DNA from: Biomphalaria glabrata
Taxonomy: Eukaryota; Mollusca; Gastropoda; Planorbidae
Length of the DNA stretch: 64,000 nt
NCBI RefSeq assembly: GCF_947242115.1
Contig: NC_074726.1
Location: forward strand, 12,709,970-12,773,969
Reading direction: 5' to 3'
How positions within the stretch are numbered: position 1 is the stretch's first letter; each line of letters begins with the position of its first letter. Shown piece after piece: positions 35,201-44,680 of the stretch. Both the position numbers and the translations under genes were made by a program. The notes under the pieces are model-generated. The model was not told the origin of the DNA and ran no database searches. It worked only from the letters and a program-made list of their open reading frames with translations.

Positions 35201-38200
35201 CATTTTGCGTAACGGTAGGCAGGTCTGCATAAGGTTGAATGAATGTCTTTGTGCAGGGTTGTCAAGAAAACAGACTGGGGTTTAGAAACTCTAACTGCTA
35301 AATCCCAAAACTCCCTAGGAAAAATAAATAAAGGTAAATACAAACCAAATCAATAACACTAGCTTCTTCCCTGATCTGAGAGTTGGCAGGAGCAAAGAAA
35401 TGCTCATCTGCAGATGTGAAAATAATGTAAAGGATGTTGTGTTTAGCTTGCTCCCCCCTTTCTCTCTTTGAAAGCTCATACCAAGGGCAGGTCAGTAAGG
35501 TGATGGAAAGTATAGCTTTGCACTGACCTGAAAATAAATAGAGGAGCCAAGTTTTAAATTTATATCAAATAATTTACAGTATTAGTCTGTACTTAAAAAC
35601 ACACTAACAACAGTTAAAATAAATCAATTTCCATGAACAACATTTTTAGCTTAGAATATCATAAACATGATTCAGTGATTTAGTAGCTTTAATACCCATC
35701 GTTTTATTTCTATGTTGTTAAACATGAAACTTACAATAATGTAAATATTTTTTTTTTACTAGACTGTCATAAGAGCATAAAAACGAACCACAAAGGTTCC
35801 ATGTCACTAATTTCTACAACTGCCTCAGCTAAATGTCCATCAAAGTTATGAGATAAATCTTCTAAATGTAGCAGAAAATGCTTTTTTGTCCTAGATCCGT
35901 AGCTTCCTCTACACATAAAACCAATATCTAGTACTATTCAAGGTAATGTTACTAGTATTAAAGACCATAAGCTGTTTTCGAAAATCAGAACATAGTTTGG
36001 TATCTTACACTTGCTAGAAAAGTTTAATTTTGTCAATGGTGTTAACTAAAAAAATAGTTTTTTGATAATGCTGTTAAAATACAAGTCTCCGTTCTTTGTT
36101 GCTAATCTTGACAATAAGTAAATATTATTACCATTAAAAGCTGATTGAACTAGATGAGTTATTTTTGTGCATGTTTCTGCATTCAGTGAGGATGGTATGT
36201 GCATCAATACTAGCTGCTTGAGCTCTACTAAGTCGTCAGTGCGCAGACACAAAGGGCTGAAATCAACATCACTCTTCTCTAGAAAAGACTTCTGTTCTCT
36301 GAGTGCATTAAGACATTTAGAAGCTTGCTCTTTACCTAAACAAATCATTAGTTCAAAAAATCAATTCAATAAATAAGTACAAATATATAGGCCTATGTAT
36401 GTTTGTTATTGGCCAAGTTCTAAGTCTGACCCATTCACTAATTGGTCAGCCATTTCATATTGGTCAAGAGATATGGCCAAAGTTAGATAAAGTTACAGCC
36501 AGTTTATGTTCTACTTTGACACATGTATTCAAGTAGTAGCTAATTCTCTGGCCAGACATGATGGGACAATTCATAACTTTATAATTCAATATACAACAAG
36601 GCAGGCACTTTTTTTGGAATACGCAAAGAAAGTGGAAAGAGGGCAGGCCCAACCATACCTGGAAGAGGCCAGTCATCAGTGAAGCTGAGGATACTGGGAG
36701 CAGATGAAGAAAGCTGCTCAGAACAAAGTTTGGTGTAGAGGTGTGGTTGCGGTCACAGGATTAAGTCAAGTAAGTCTTATGTTGGTAAAAGTTGGTCAGC
36801 ATGTTGAACAATCACTTGATATGAAAATTAGATTCTCCTCTTATTTATGTTGATGCAAGGAAAAAACAGATAATGAAGTAGGACATTAAGCTTTTTTTTT
36901 TTTTTTTTTTTTTTATTGTTTATTTTAGAAAGGATATTCCTTAATGTTACTGAGTTATGTTAAGTTATAATGCAACTTTACTGTATTAAAAAAGTATTAA
37001 GCACACACAATGGAACAGTTTGATATTCGGCATGATAGCCAAGAGAGAAGTGGGCATAGAGTCAGCACAAAGTTTCAAAGAATATACAAATTAAGTAAAA
37101 AATAACCCCCAAAAAATTGCTCCATTATGTCTAATTCTAGGTGGTAATAGTGGATTTTATCCTAGAAAATGCTTCTCAAACTCAAAAGTTGCGTCTTGGT
37201 GAAAACAGTCCATTAGAGAAGGCGATTAAGGCCAATAGGAAAGCTAAACAAGATGAATTATGCCAGACACTCCTATGACTGCTGTTACATAGAAAAGAAC
37301 AATGGAGTTTTTCCCAGTGTGCACAGCCTTCGACCTTACTTCTAGTTTTGGGTGCCTTGGGAAATGAACCATCAGTAATAAGGATGTAAAATTTACATCT
37401 GCTACTGGTATCTCTCCTAGACAGAACAATAGTTCAAACAGGCTGTCACAGAGGAGCTTCCATTGCTTTAGAGTTTTAAAATTCCTAGAATCAACTTTTA
37501 GGACAATTACAAATTTGGCAGATTTCATTGATAGGTTGAAAAATTTAAAAAACACAGTAAGTTATGTAACTTATAAATATCAGCATGATTAAACAAAGTT
37601 TTTAAATATTACCTATGGCAGATGAAAATCAAAAGAGAAAACCACATTAAAGTGTGCAATCCGATAATGGGACTGAATGTGTGAACATGCGTTGAACTAA
37701 AGTTAGCTTACACTTACAGGAAAAAAGGAAGAATAGCCATTTGAAGCAAAAAGCTCCAGCAAATGTGCCAACCAGGATGTTTAAAATATATGATATGATG
37801 ATGACATGGATGCAGACAAAACAAAATCAACACATGATATAGCCTATATGTATCCATTTTGTTCTATTCATTAAAAAAAACTTTTCACCAACGCCATGTT
37901 AACATTCAATTCCAAAAATCCTAGTGAGTCAAGTACCAGTTACCTCAAAATTTAGATTACTTAAAATAGATCTCAGAAGAAGAACTCTTTTTCTTTACTA
38001 TCGCTGTCTCTTCATATTAAATAAGCAATTTGTTATGCTATTCCGTTTCAATCCTTTAAATTTAAAAAAAAATGAACAGAAGTAATTGTGGCTTCTAGAT
38101 CTAGCCATAAGTACATAAGTCTTTCAAATATGTCTGGGTACCTAGATCAAGATCTTGTTTAGTTATTCCATTTGCTTCTGAGACTGAGGAATCAATGAAC

Positions 38201-38259
38201 AATAACAGTCTCTCTTGAGACTGTATTATTGTAGTAGCAAGCCTAATTTCTTCCTCCAT
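20208..38259 (-). CDS. RlaP-like (DNA polymerase beta superfamily) nucleotidyltransferase with a large unknown N-terminal region, complete
   Basis: Fifteen minus-strand exons: 38259-38142, 37494-37340, 36713-36659, 36335-36132, 35527-35346, 30919-30760, 30330-30210, 29119-28933, 28711-28591, 27949-27774, 27008-26898, 25226-25182, 23127-22987, 21608-21495, 20354-20208. All introns are GT-AG, every phase agrees, and the sum is 678 codons plus stop. The start MEEEIRLATTIIQ opens exon 1. Residues 1-434 look helical and match no family I know; KKKK sits near 309-312. From about 455 comes a nucleotidyltransferase core: GSALYNLKVPDSDVDYL (G469, S470, D479, D481, D483), then GAYEARTFCEMLL with an acidic residue (E513) that fits the third metal ligand. 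ILYTDEHVYSNHLWQ and a helical C-terminus with KAILKYLGLIKNN follow. This motif order recalls RlaP/PF10127 proteins, which are linked to RNA repair in prokaryotes. Substrate is unknown. Minor acceptor alternatives exist at exon 3 (36716 or 36713). Confidence 0.85.
23505..24520. repeat. Minisatellite: about a dozen diverged units of about 82 bp
   Basis: Successive units carry 'taagtcactaaaatttgcgg', ACTTTTCGCGGC, GCGAATTATCTTCACT and a palindromic TAGATCTAGAGTCTAGATCT. The cleanest units start near 24046, 24128 and 24215; outer ones are more diverged and of variable length. Each unit contains an inverted repeat able to form a hairpin. It lies in the intron between exons 13 and 12 of the nucleotidyltransferase gene. 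Confidence 0.85.
24960..25100. mobile_element. Subterminal and terminal part of a hAT-like MITE
   Basis: Several TTTTAGGAG repeats run into AGCGCTACGAACCCTGTG. Its reverse complement, CACAGGGTTCGTAGCGCTCC, looks like a terminal repeat with 'tcctaaaa' subterminal motifs. A similar layout ends in 'gcggaaactctg' near 39625. No matching left end was found, so the unit may include the minisatellite or be truncated. Confidence 0.45.
25430..25775 (+). mobile_element. LINE ORF2 C-terminal tail with zinc-finger-like end, degraded
   Basis: Plus-strand pieces read KSLKAFNINPGK, then MEAHDRALW, then a Lys/Arg/Gln-rich stretch. A CNIPGSDRS segment follows where relatives carry a C2H2 finger (CNICGR-SRIGL-SH). 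This is the usual terminus of one non-LTR element group in invertebrates. Stops and frame changes show it is dead. It lies in the intron between exons 12 and 11 of the nucleotidyltransferase gene, antisense. Confidence 0.6.
27405..27565 (+). mobile_element. CR1-type LINE 3' terminus
   Basis: It encodes NSPELARKTSDLAEFKSLVN and continues into the 3' sequence 'atgcatgactgaatgcatga', 'gtctgtattatataagat'. This is the inverse-orientation match of 18015-18140. About 160 bases remain, so it is strongly 5'-truncated. It lies in the intron between nucleotidyltransferase exons 11 and 10. Confidence 0.75.
29300..29830 (+). mobile_element. SINE (family A) split by a LINE insertion
   Basis: The left half (29300-29400) has the GGGGCATGGTGGTCAGTG head and the 'ttttaggata' block. 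The right half (29719-29830) has 'cccaactctaatgga', 'gtgctggccacatgacatcc' and 'catcatctgc'. Together they rebuild the family-A SINE seen whole at 53964-54250. The interruption is 29407-29706. It lies in the nucleotidyltransferase intron between exons 8 and 7. Confidence 0.8.
29407..29706. mobile_element. LINE ORF2 tail with internal inversion (twin-priming structure)
   Basis: Two pieces of one LINE C-terminus lie head to head. On the minus strand (about 29515 to 29407): KQMGKTWG, then a Leu/Glu stretch, then LVGG. On the plus strand (about 29530 to 29706): RYWRWIGHTLRK, ALTWNGQGKRKEGRPRNTW and the RNLEA segment. The plus-strand piece is the part that normally precedes the minus-strand piece. 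The insert is flanked by near-identical 12-bp sites, AGGATACCCTTA (29395-29406) and AGGATCCCCTTA (29707-29718). This is what twin-primed LINE insertion produces. Confidence 0.8.
31234..31980 (+). mobile_element. Solo LTR, about 747 bp
   Basis: It starts TGTTATAAACC and ends ATGCGTAACA, with ATAT directly on both sides as a 4-bp target duplication inside a TA-rich stretch. The sequence is markedly richer in G, C and CpG than its surroundings. A CTATATAAAG motif near 31492 could be the promoter TATA box. No internal region remains, so it is a solo LTR left by recombination between two LTRs of a Ty3/gypsy-like element. Age cannot be estimated without a sister LTR. It is inserted inside the 31120-35227 element. 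Confidence 0.7.
32405..32700 (-). mobile_element. LINE 3' fragment, same family as 54605-55750
   Basis: It shares the 'cgcgccgttcggcgcattt' end, TTCATTTTGTCGGAGAACAT and the 'tgcgacgctctgtcac' block with 54640-55020. A stretch present in the longer copy (about 54675-54830) is missing here. No open frame remains. It lies inside the 32080-33763 element. Confidence 0.75.
32810..33600. repeat. Tandem array of G-run/C-run hairpin units
   Basis: Units of about 30-35 bases alternate GGGGGTTTTAAACTC with AAAACCCCCTGG. Longer units carry 'ggctacgctcataaaat' and 'tgtaatttgctttt'. Each short unit is close to self-complementary. Homopolymer runs of C and G up to about 18 (33439-33457, 33669-33682, 33706-33718) may be assembly-sensitive. 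Confidence 0.8.
33782..35227. repeat. Tandem duplication of the right end of the 31120-35227 element
   Basis: Copy 1 (33782-34630) and copy 2 (34631-35227) both run from 'taatctac' through CTGGGCTCAAG, GATGCCGTGGATC, the 'acgggaatcagggattcaac' block, ACGGTACCAACCTGGTACC and the GCGTAACG motifs to GGTAGGCAGGTCTG. Copy 2 lacks about 250 bases between two GATC sites (33835 to about 34100). The junction falls exactly after an internal copy of the terminal repeat (34617-34630). Confidence 0.85.
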
Positions 38260-39110
38260 TTATTAGTATGAGTTAGACGCAGGCTACATCTAAGTAGAAA
38301 GTGACATCATCTGGAGAAATTACAAAGCACATATTTTGTAATCTTAAAGAATAATAATAGTCTCTATCTTTAGTTTAAGTACCTCTCTAGATATGGATCT
38401 AGTCTATAGTCTATTTATAGTCAACTCAAAGTGACAACAGGGATGTGGCCGCTTCGTGAGTAAACAAAAAAAAAGATGCTCCTTGTTTGTATTTCTAGAG
38501 AAAGAAATATAAATTTATATTTTGGAGTTTCATATTATTTCAGAGACCATCAGCTGCCAACTGCTTACCCCAATAGGGCCTATATGCTAGTGAGGGCAAA
38601 ACATACCTGAACTGATCTTTTCTTTATAGTGCTCATAAGGATACTTCTGTCACAACATCTTATTTTAAACTTGCCAAAAAAGAAAATTGCATCGGAATGT
38701 GGTCTTGCACCATGCGGGACTGGTGTCTGACCAGCTGTCGAATAGTAAATAGTGCTTCCAACAGAACATATGGACATTTGTATGGTAGTGTTGTCAATGT
38801 ATGTCCATTATGGAGCTTTGATGGAATAATATGGTTTAAGGAATGTTAGGACACTATTATAATAGGAATTTGGTGCGAAAAGTTGTTTCATCAATAGGGA
38901 ACGTTTTGGCTAAGCAACATTAGACGGTTCCATTCATTACATATTAAACGCCTTATTCGACATCGTTATTGAGTATTTTCTGCATTGTTGACCTTTCACC
39001 TGTGTTATCTGATTTGGTTAATTGAGTGTTACCTCCATTTAGACTTATCTGCCCAAGTTACAGTGTGGAGGGGCCTAACAAGAGCCTTAGAACACCCAAG
39101 TGTCAGAGTC
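38260..39110. other. Upstream region of the nucleotidyltransferase gene
   Basis: Probable 5' UTR and promoter side of the minus-strand gene. A splice-donor-like CAG|GTATGT lies on the minus strand near 38605, and a pyrimidine-rich acceptor (TTTCTTTCTCTAG) near 38500. An untranslated first exon upstream of the start codon is therefore possible. No other feature is clear. Confidence 0.35.
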
Positions 39111-39738
39111 CAGGGCCGGTCCAACAGATTACGGGGCCCTATGCGAAACGGATTGCGCAGGGCCTAGTCTGAATAGGGATAAGGATAATAAGTGAAAATT
39201 AAGATTTGTTTGTTTGAAAATAAATAATTATCTATGCATTTTACTAAAGTACAAAATCACGGTCAAATTAACTTTACGAGCCATCCATAGGAGAAGATAG
39301 TTTTCCAACAAAAAGCCAATAACATTCACATACTGCCTTTTAGATTTACTAGATTTTTTAAGAGATCGAGATAGATTTAGATCTATATATATATGCCAGT
39401 GACTATTACATTAAATTAAGTATTGGAACTTTTTGTTTTGCTTAAAATTCACCTTATTATTTTTATTAAATGAAAGCTGACATTGCCATTTTTTTTTAAT
39501 GGCGAGTAGGATTGGTGTTAGACAATTTTGTCTATTTTTCAGGACATTTTTATGAGTTTTCAGGATATTTTAATAATTTCAGATTTCCAGGAGCTCCTGG
39601 AAAATCAGGAGGCAGCGGAAACTCTGTTAAGTTTAAATGGTTTAATTTAATAATTTACAAATAGAGTTAGCGCGGGGCCTATGAAGGTGCAGGGCCCACT
39701 ACGGCCGCATAGGTTGCAGTGCCCTAAGGCCGGCCCTG
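39111..39738. mobile_element. hAT-type MITE
   Basis: The terminal repeats are CAGGGCCGGTCC (39111) and the complement of GGCCGGCCCTG (to 39738). They are flanked by TCAGAGTC (39103-39110) and TCAGAGCC (39739-39746), a 7-of-8 match to an 8-bp target duplication. It is 628 bp, AT-rich inside, with no transposase. A segment near 39540-39625 ends in 'gcggaaactctg' and may be an older inner element. Confidence 0.8.
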
Positions 39739-40119
39739 TCAGAGCCATACAAAAGTGTTGCAAGAACCACTGCTTTTAGACATTGGTAAACATAGAGACC
39801 TATTTGATGATACTCTCATATTTGGAGGCAACCAATTTAAAATGCTTTAGGCCTTAGCCAGATGGTTGTCTATAGTGACTGGAGCTTTCAGAAAAGGTAA
39901 AAAGATAATTTGCTGACACTGGAGACACACTCTCTTTGAGCCTCTCCATTTAGCCTATGGCTCAACATTCCAGACTATCGTGTCTCTTAGATCTGTCGAT
40001 GGTCTCATCGTGTTAATCAGAAAGACTGATATACTCACTGACAGAGCAGTACAGTTTGCTTTTTTTTTAGGAGTTTTTTTTCTGAAATTACACAGGAATC
40101 AGTTAAAATGAAGCTTGCA

Positions 40120-40335
40120 TGTTTGTAAAATGTTTTACATGTTTCGGATGTTCCTTCATAGTTGAAGATAATTACTTCCTAGTCCAAACCTCCCGCAGGA
40201 CGACGGGGGATCATCATCGGGATGGGAGCGGGCAGGGTTTGAACACGAACCATCGATAAATCCGAACGACAGTCCAGCGCGCAAACCACACGGCCAGGCG
40301 GCCATCCTGCATGATGACTTAACAACACTTCAAAC
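40120..40335 (-). mobile_element. tRNA-derived SINE (family B)
   Basis: On the minus strand it reads CCGTGTGGTTTGCGCGCTGG (A-box region), then 'ggttcgtgttcaaaccctgc' (B-box region), then CGTCGTCCTGCGGGAGGTTT and 'gaaggaacatccgaaacatg'. The tRNA-like head and conserved tail are both present. Diverged plus-strand relatives lie at 45545-45660 and perhaps 19125-19260. Confidence 0.8.
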
Positions 40336-40849
40336 TTCATCGAGATGGCAATAGGTAGGCTAATCACAAAAGACATAAAGTGACTGCATCTTCCAACAGA
40401 TTAAAATTCTTGAAATAGGTGTGCTGCTCTCACATATCACATTCAGATCTTATCTTCAATTAATAATCTTGTCTTAGTCTTAGGACTGTAAAATAAATAA
40501 TAATATTCAGCTTTTTCATTTCTAATAAAAATTTATTTTACTTACTTAGCCTGACTTTATAGGACTTAGGCTTAGGCCTAGGCTTAACCTGCTGATTAAC
40601 AATTTTCTCACGATGTTAATTGTTGATTCGATTTAATAAAAGACTAGATTCTAGATCAAAACGCCTAATCTTGCACAATACAGTGTAATACTATTTAATA
40701 CAAGAGACCTAGCTAGAGTCCCATACACTTACAGTGTAACTGTAAGTAACACACTAACCGTGTGAACGCCACTAACGGTACACACTCACAGTAACACACT
40801 TAACACAGGTAGCCAGCTACTGAGCTAGATTAGCTCTCTAGTAAATACT

Positions 40850-41060
40850 CTAATTCTAATTTTTCTATTATTCTAATATATTGAATTATATTCTAGATCT
40901 AGATCTATATACTATATAATAATAATTAAATAACATATTATTTAGAATTTATGAATCTAGATCTAGAGAACGATTTTTTATAATTCTGTTGACTCTATTA
41001 TAATAATAATCGAATTCAAGTGACAAGAAATCTAGATCTAGATCTAGAGTCTTGAGATAA
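40850..41060. repeat. AGATCT/TCTAGA-rich simple-repeat island
   Basis: Clusters of overlapping TCTAGATCTAGATCT hexamers sit in an AT-rich background. Similar islands occur at 33900-34170, 34690-34740, 46200-46290 and 46780-47110. The motif is self-complementary. Confidence 0.6.
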
Positions 41061-41074
41061 TCGTGTGGCCTAAT

Positions 41075-41530
41075 CTAGGGCGGTGTTTCCCCAACCTTTG
41101 CTCCGCGGAACACTATTTTGGGGTGTCATTCAATATGGAAAACGCCAATCCTTCGCGCGATAAAAAAAAATGGCATGCAATCTATTAAAAGAAGCTCAAA
41201 CTAATGAAGAATTATTTGAGTTCAACAATTCTCGCAGATAGATTGAAACATTTGGTAATTCTTGCGATTGAGCGTGATCTATGTTGGAAATAAAATGTTA
41301 TTATATACTAGGCCTAACTAGCTATATATGACTTCGCTACATAAAAGGCTCGTAAAGTAGTTCTGTACTTATAGTAAAGAATGAATAAAATGCAAAGACG
41401 AATTTAATTTCTAATACAAACTCTTAAATTTCACTTATTATTATCCGTATCCCAACCCAAACTTGGTCCCCCGAAATCCGTTTCGCATATTATAGGGCCC
41501 CACAACGGATTGCGTCCAGCCCTGCTATTT
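41075..41530. mobile_element. hAT-like fragments
   Basis: The left end reads GGTGTTTCCCCAACCTTTGC and GCGGAACAC, like a known hAT terminal motif. The right end (41470-41525) reads GAAATCCGTTTCGCAT and GGATTGCGTCCAGCCCTG. That inverts to a CAGGGCTGGACGC terminus resembling the 39111-39738 MITE. The two halves may come from different elements. Confidence 0.5.
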
Positions 41531-42179
41531 AGTGACGGTTGAATACAGAGTAGATTAATTGTTCTCCTCCCCCACCCTCTTTTTTTCGTCGTTAAAACTA
41601 CGTGGGGTAGAAAAAAAAGAGTGATCTTTCCATGACTTCTTGGTCACAACGGTTAATTTTAGTCCCTAACCCGTCCATGCTAGGAACACTTCAGGGATGG
41701 CACTCTGAGTAATGTGACACTGCTGGCAGACAAACTTGGTAATGAGTTGGTGCTGCCGAAACTTTGCAGTCGACAGATACACCGAGCAAAAACCACATGT
41801 TTGCATTTTTGGGATTATAAAAACAGCACACGACTTAACATTCCGTATCTTGATTCCTTAGTTTTTTCTTCATTATAACGTCTCGCTTTTCAAGCAATAA
41901 TAATGCTCAGTTCAACCTGTTTTGTCTTCATACTAAAACGATTCAAGAATATAGCAACGTACAGAATAATACCAGAACTGCCAGATAAGCGTATCATGTC
42001 CATCGCGACGAGAAGCAATTCAGTAGTAAATTTATTGACAGTTTTGGCAGCGTTTTGGATTTTTTGTTTGATCAACCGTCGGGATGCACGGGCCGAACGG
42101 ATGAACAGTAAATAGTTTTTCACGTTAGTTTTTTTTGTATTTATATCATGAAACAAGTATTTACAATGAACTTAATATC

Positions 42180-43075
42180 ACATGGGTATGGGGGGTGCGA
42201 GGGGGAACCAATTCTTTTCTTTAATATGAGCCATAGGTGGAAACTTGCACCCCCCCCCCCCTGCGGGCGCCCATGATAACATGAACTTTGAACTGTTCTA
42301 GATTTGACTCATCTGTAGGCCTATATAGATGACACCCCGCCCAGTTAGGGGCCGGATCTGAGGGAGCGCTGTGAACCCCCTTCCCGGCCTACGCCCATGA
42401 ACAGATCTCTTAAACTATTAGACGTATTAGCATGAAATTTTTTACAGATTCCTTTTTCCTCTCTTTCGCTCTTCTATCTCTCCACTTCTCCATTCACAGC
42501 TCTATCTCCATCTACCTTGTTCTTTCTATGTGACTATATTCCTCTCTTTACGTATATATCGAATCTTCATATTCTAAGTACGTATAGCAGGCTATCTACC
42601 GTCACGTTTGGGCCTTGGGGGGGGGGGGGACCACAAAACCCCTTTTGGCTACGCTTATGAAATTTAGTAAGTTTAACATATATATATATATATGTAGCTT
42701 TGCTTTTGTAGGAAGGTGGGGGGGGGGCGGCGTAGCTTCAAGGCCCCTCTTGGCTACGATCATGAAATTTGGTGACTGTAGAAGGGTGGGGGGAGGGGGT
42801 AAACTAAAAAAAAAAAAGCTTGGATACACTCATATAGTTTGTTGACTGTAGTTTGCTTTAGTTTTATATTGATTGATGAGGGTGTTTTTAACCTCAAAAC
42901 CCGCCGAAGGCGGGGGGAATGGGGTAAACTAAAAAAAAACTCTGGAGGGGGGTTAACTTAAGCCCTCTGGAGGGGTTTTTTAAACTCAAAACTCATCTTG
43001 GCTACACTCATAGAATATGAAGAGGGGGGGTTATCTAAGCCCGTCCCTGTGGGGTTGGTGTGAATTCTTTTATCA
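42180..43075. repeat. Remnants of CATGGGCG-ended elements and their G/C-run interior
   Basis: 'catgggtatgg' (42181), 'gcgggcgcccatg' (to 42274) and GGCCTACGCCCATG (to 42399) look like worn termini. From 42600 to 43070, 'ggctacg-tcat-aaattt' units alternate with G runs and AAACTCAAAAC, as in the interior of 32080-33763. No target duplication was found. Confidence 0.55.
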
Positions 43076-44124
43076 TTGACGATTTACTATTTTAGCTTAT
43101 TCTTCAATAACAACAATGACAATGTCTATTATAATTTTGTAGCAGTTAGAATGTTTTTTAATACAAATACATTTCTACAACAGTTTTTTCTTTAGTTGGA
43201 ATCCTCTGCTAATAGCTTAACCATGTAAAGTTTAAATACTACAGTCTTCCTAGATTTTCGGACTCAATATGATTGTCATATTGCTTTGAAATTTTAAGTG
43301 TTATGGTAAACTTTGCTTTAAAGGCAATTAAAGGCCCGTTTTTTTTCTCAGGTAAATAATTTGTAAGCTGTCTATCCGCATGTATAAACATTTTCAAGCA
43401 ATAGTCCAGTAAACAGAAACCAAGATAAACATATATTTATTCACATTTTAAATACCTGTTCATAATATATCTTGCAGGTCTACATGTTTATATACACAAT
43501 GGATTATTTTACATTGCACAACTTACATTAAAAAGAAATGTTTATTGTTACAATTTATTTCAAATATAAGAATGCCATAATCAAACTGCTAGAAATATTC
43601 TTTTGCAACACTTTGAGTGAGTTCTGTTGTTTGTATAAAGTCAGAAATCAGGATTTCTTTTCCTCTTCTACTATGTCTTGCCTATATTTAATTTGGTTTG
43701 ATTTGACTCTTGTTCTCTCTGTTTCTGAACTTGAACTGAAAAATAAAAACAAAAAATATTATATCAATATGAATATAAAATAAAACATTTGGCATACATT
43801 CAACCCAAGACTGTTGATAAAAACACTATTTCAAGGACAACTTTTATGCTATTGATACTTGTTGATGCCATTTCAACACATGTTTAAGACTGACAAAAAG
43901 GAAAAGCCCTCCAATATAGACAAATAGACAGAGAAAGTTGATAAAAGCTTTAAAAAGAGTACTGTTTATTAATCCTTATATTATATTTTATGATATAAAA
44001 TCTGAAACTATAAACAGAGCTCATACAGATGATAGAGACTAATTAGTTAAATTGTGCAATGTGAGAAACTTATTTTAAATCAACTTTTGTGTTTCTGTTA
44101 CCAGTAATTATAGTTAAGTTTTTG
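43076..44124. other. Gene-free AT-rich stretch
   Basis: No coding region, RNA gene or recognisable element was found here. Short open frames are random in composition. Confidence 0.4.
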
Positions 44125-44510
44125 ATGCATTCCTTCATGGAAAAAAAAAAAAAAAGGCAATTTAAATGTATACTGATATCTTTAAGTTTAGCAGTACTAT
44201 TTCCCACCATCTTTCTGAATATGTCCAACTTAGAAACAACTCTGGGGGCACTGTGGCTGAGTGGTTAAGCACTCTGCTTTCAAACCTGGGGTCATGGGTT
44301 TGAATCTTGGTAAAGACTGGATTTTGAATTTCTGGATTTTTTAGAGCTCCCAAACTCTTATGGGTACCTGACTTTAGCTGGGGAAAGTTAAGAAAGGTGG
44401 CTATTGTGCTGGCCACATAACACCTTGCTTGTTAACTGCTGTTGGCCATAGAAACAGATGACCTTAACATCATTAGCCCCATTATCACTGGTCTGAAAAG
44501 GAAACTTTTT
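44125..44510 (+). mobile_element. SINE (family A) with shared upstream block
   Basis: The tRNA-like head CTGTGGCTGAGTGGTTAAGC, B-box 'gggtttgaatcttgg', body 'gggtacctgacttt', core 'gtgctggccacataac' and tail 'gaaacagatgaccttaacat' are all present. About 100 bases before the head ('gtatactgatatcttta', CCATCTTTCTGAATAT) are shared with 57870-58475, so the repeat unit extends beyond the SINE. Confidence 0.85.
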
Positions 44511-44534
44511 TTTCCAATTTTTTTTTACCCCTAT

Positions 44535-44680
44535 TGAATCACAGGCCAACCCTATGTAAGATAACTGTTTTTTTTTTTTTTGTATTATTTTTTTTTTACT
44601 TTGAATCACTGGCCAACCCTATGTAAGATAACTGTTGTTTTTTTTTTTTTGTATTATTTTTTTTTTACTTCTGATAATTT
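44535..44680. repeat. Tandem duplication of about 75 bp with poly-T
   Basis: The block 'gaatcac-ggccaaccctat', GTAAGATAACTGTT, a T run and GTATTATTTTTTTTT occurs twice back to back, directly after the family-A SINE. Poly-T length differs between copies. Confidence 0.8.

Larger units (their letters stand above)
31120..35227. mobile_element. 4.1 kb DNA-transposon-like element with 6-bp target duplication and nested insertions
   Basis: The ends are inverted: CAGACCTGCCTACC at 31120 and its complement GGTAGGCAGGTCTG at 35214-35227. CATAAG occurs on both sides (31114-31119 and 35228-35233), which fits a 6-bp target-site duplication. Both subterminal regions carry repeated ATGCGTAACG/ATGCGTATT motifs. 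No transposase was recognised. Inside sit a solo LTR (31234-31980), a second TIR element (32080-33763) and a tandem duplication of the right end (33782-35227). It fills most of the large intron between nucleotidyltransferase exons 6 and 5. The superfamily is not assigned. Confidence 0.7.

Noticed and set aside
38580-38777. 65-codon minus-strand frame with a good splice donor, upstream of the nucleotidyltransferase gene
   Set aside because: Its outgoing phase does not fit the next coding exon, while exon 38259-38142 does. It may be an untranslated first exon or chance.
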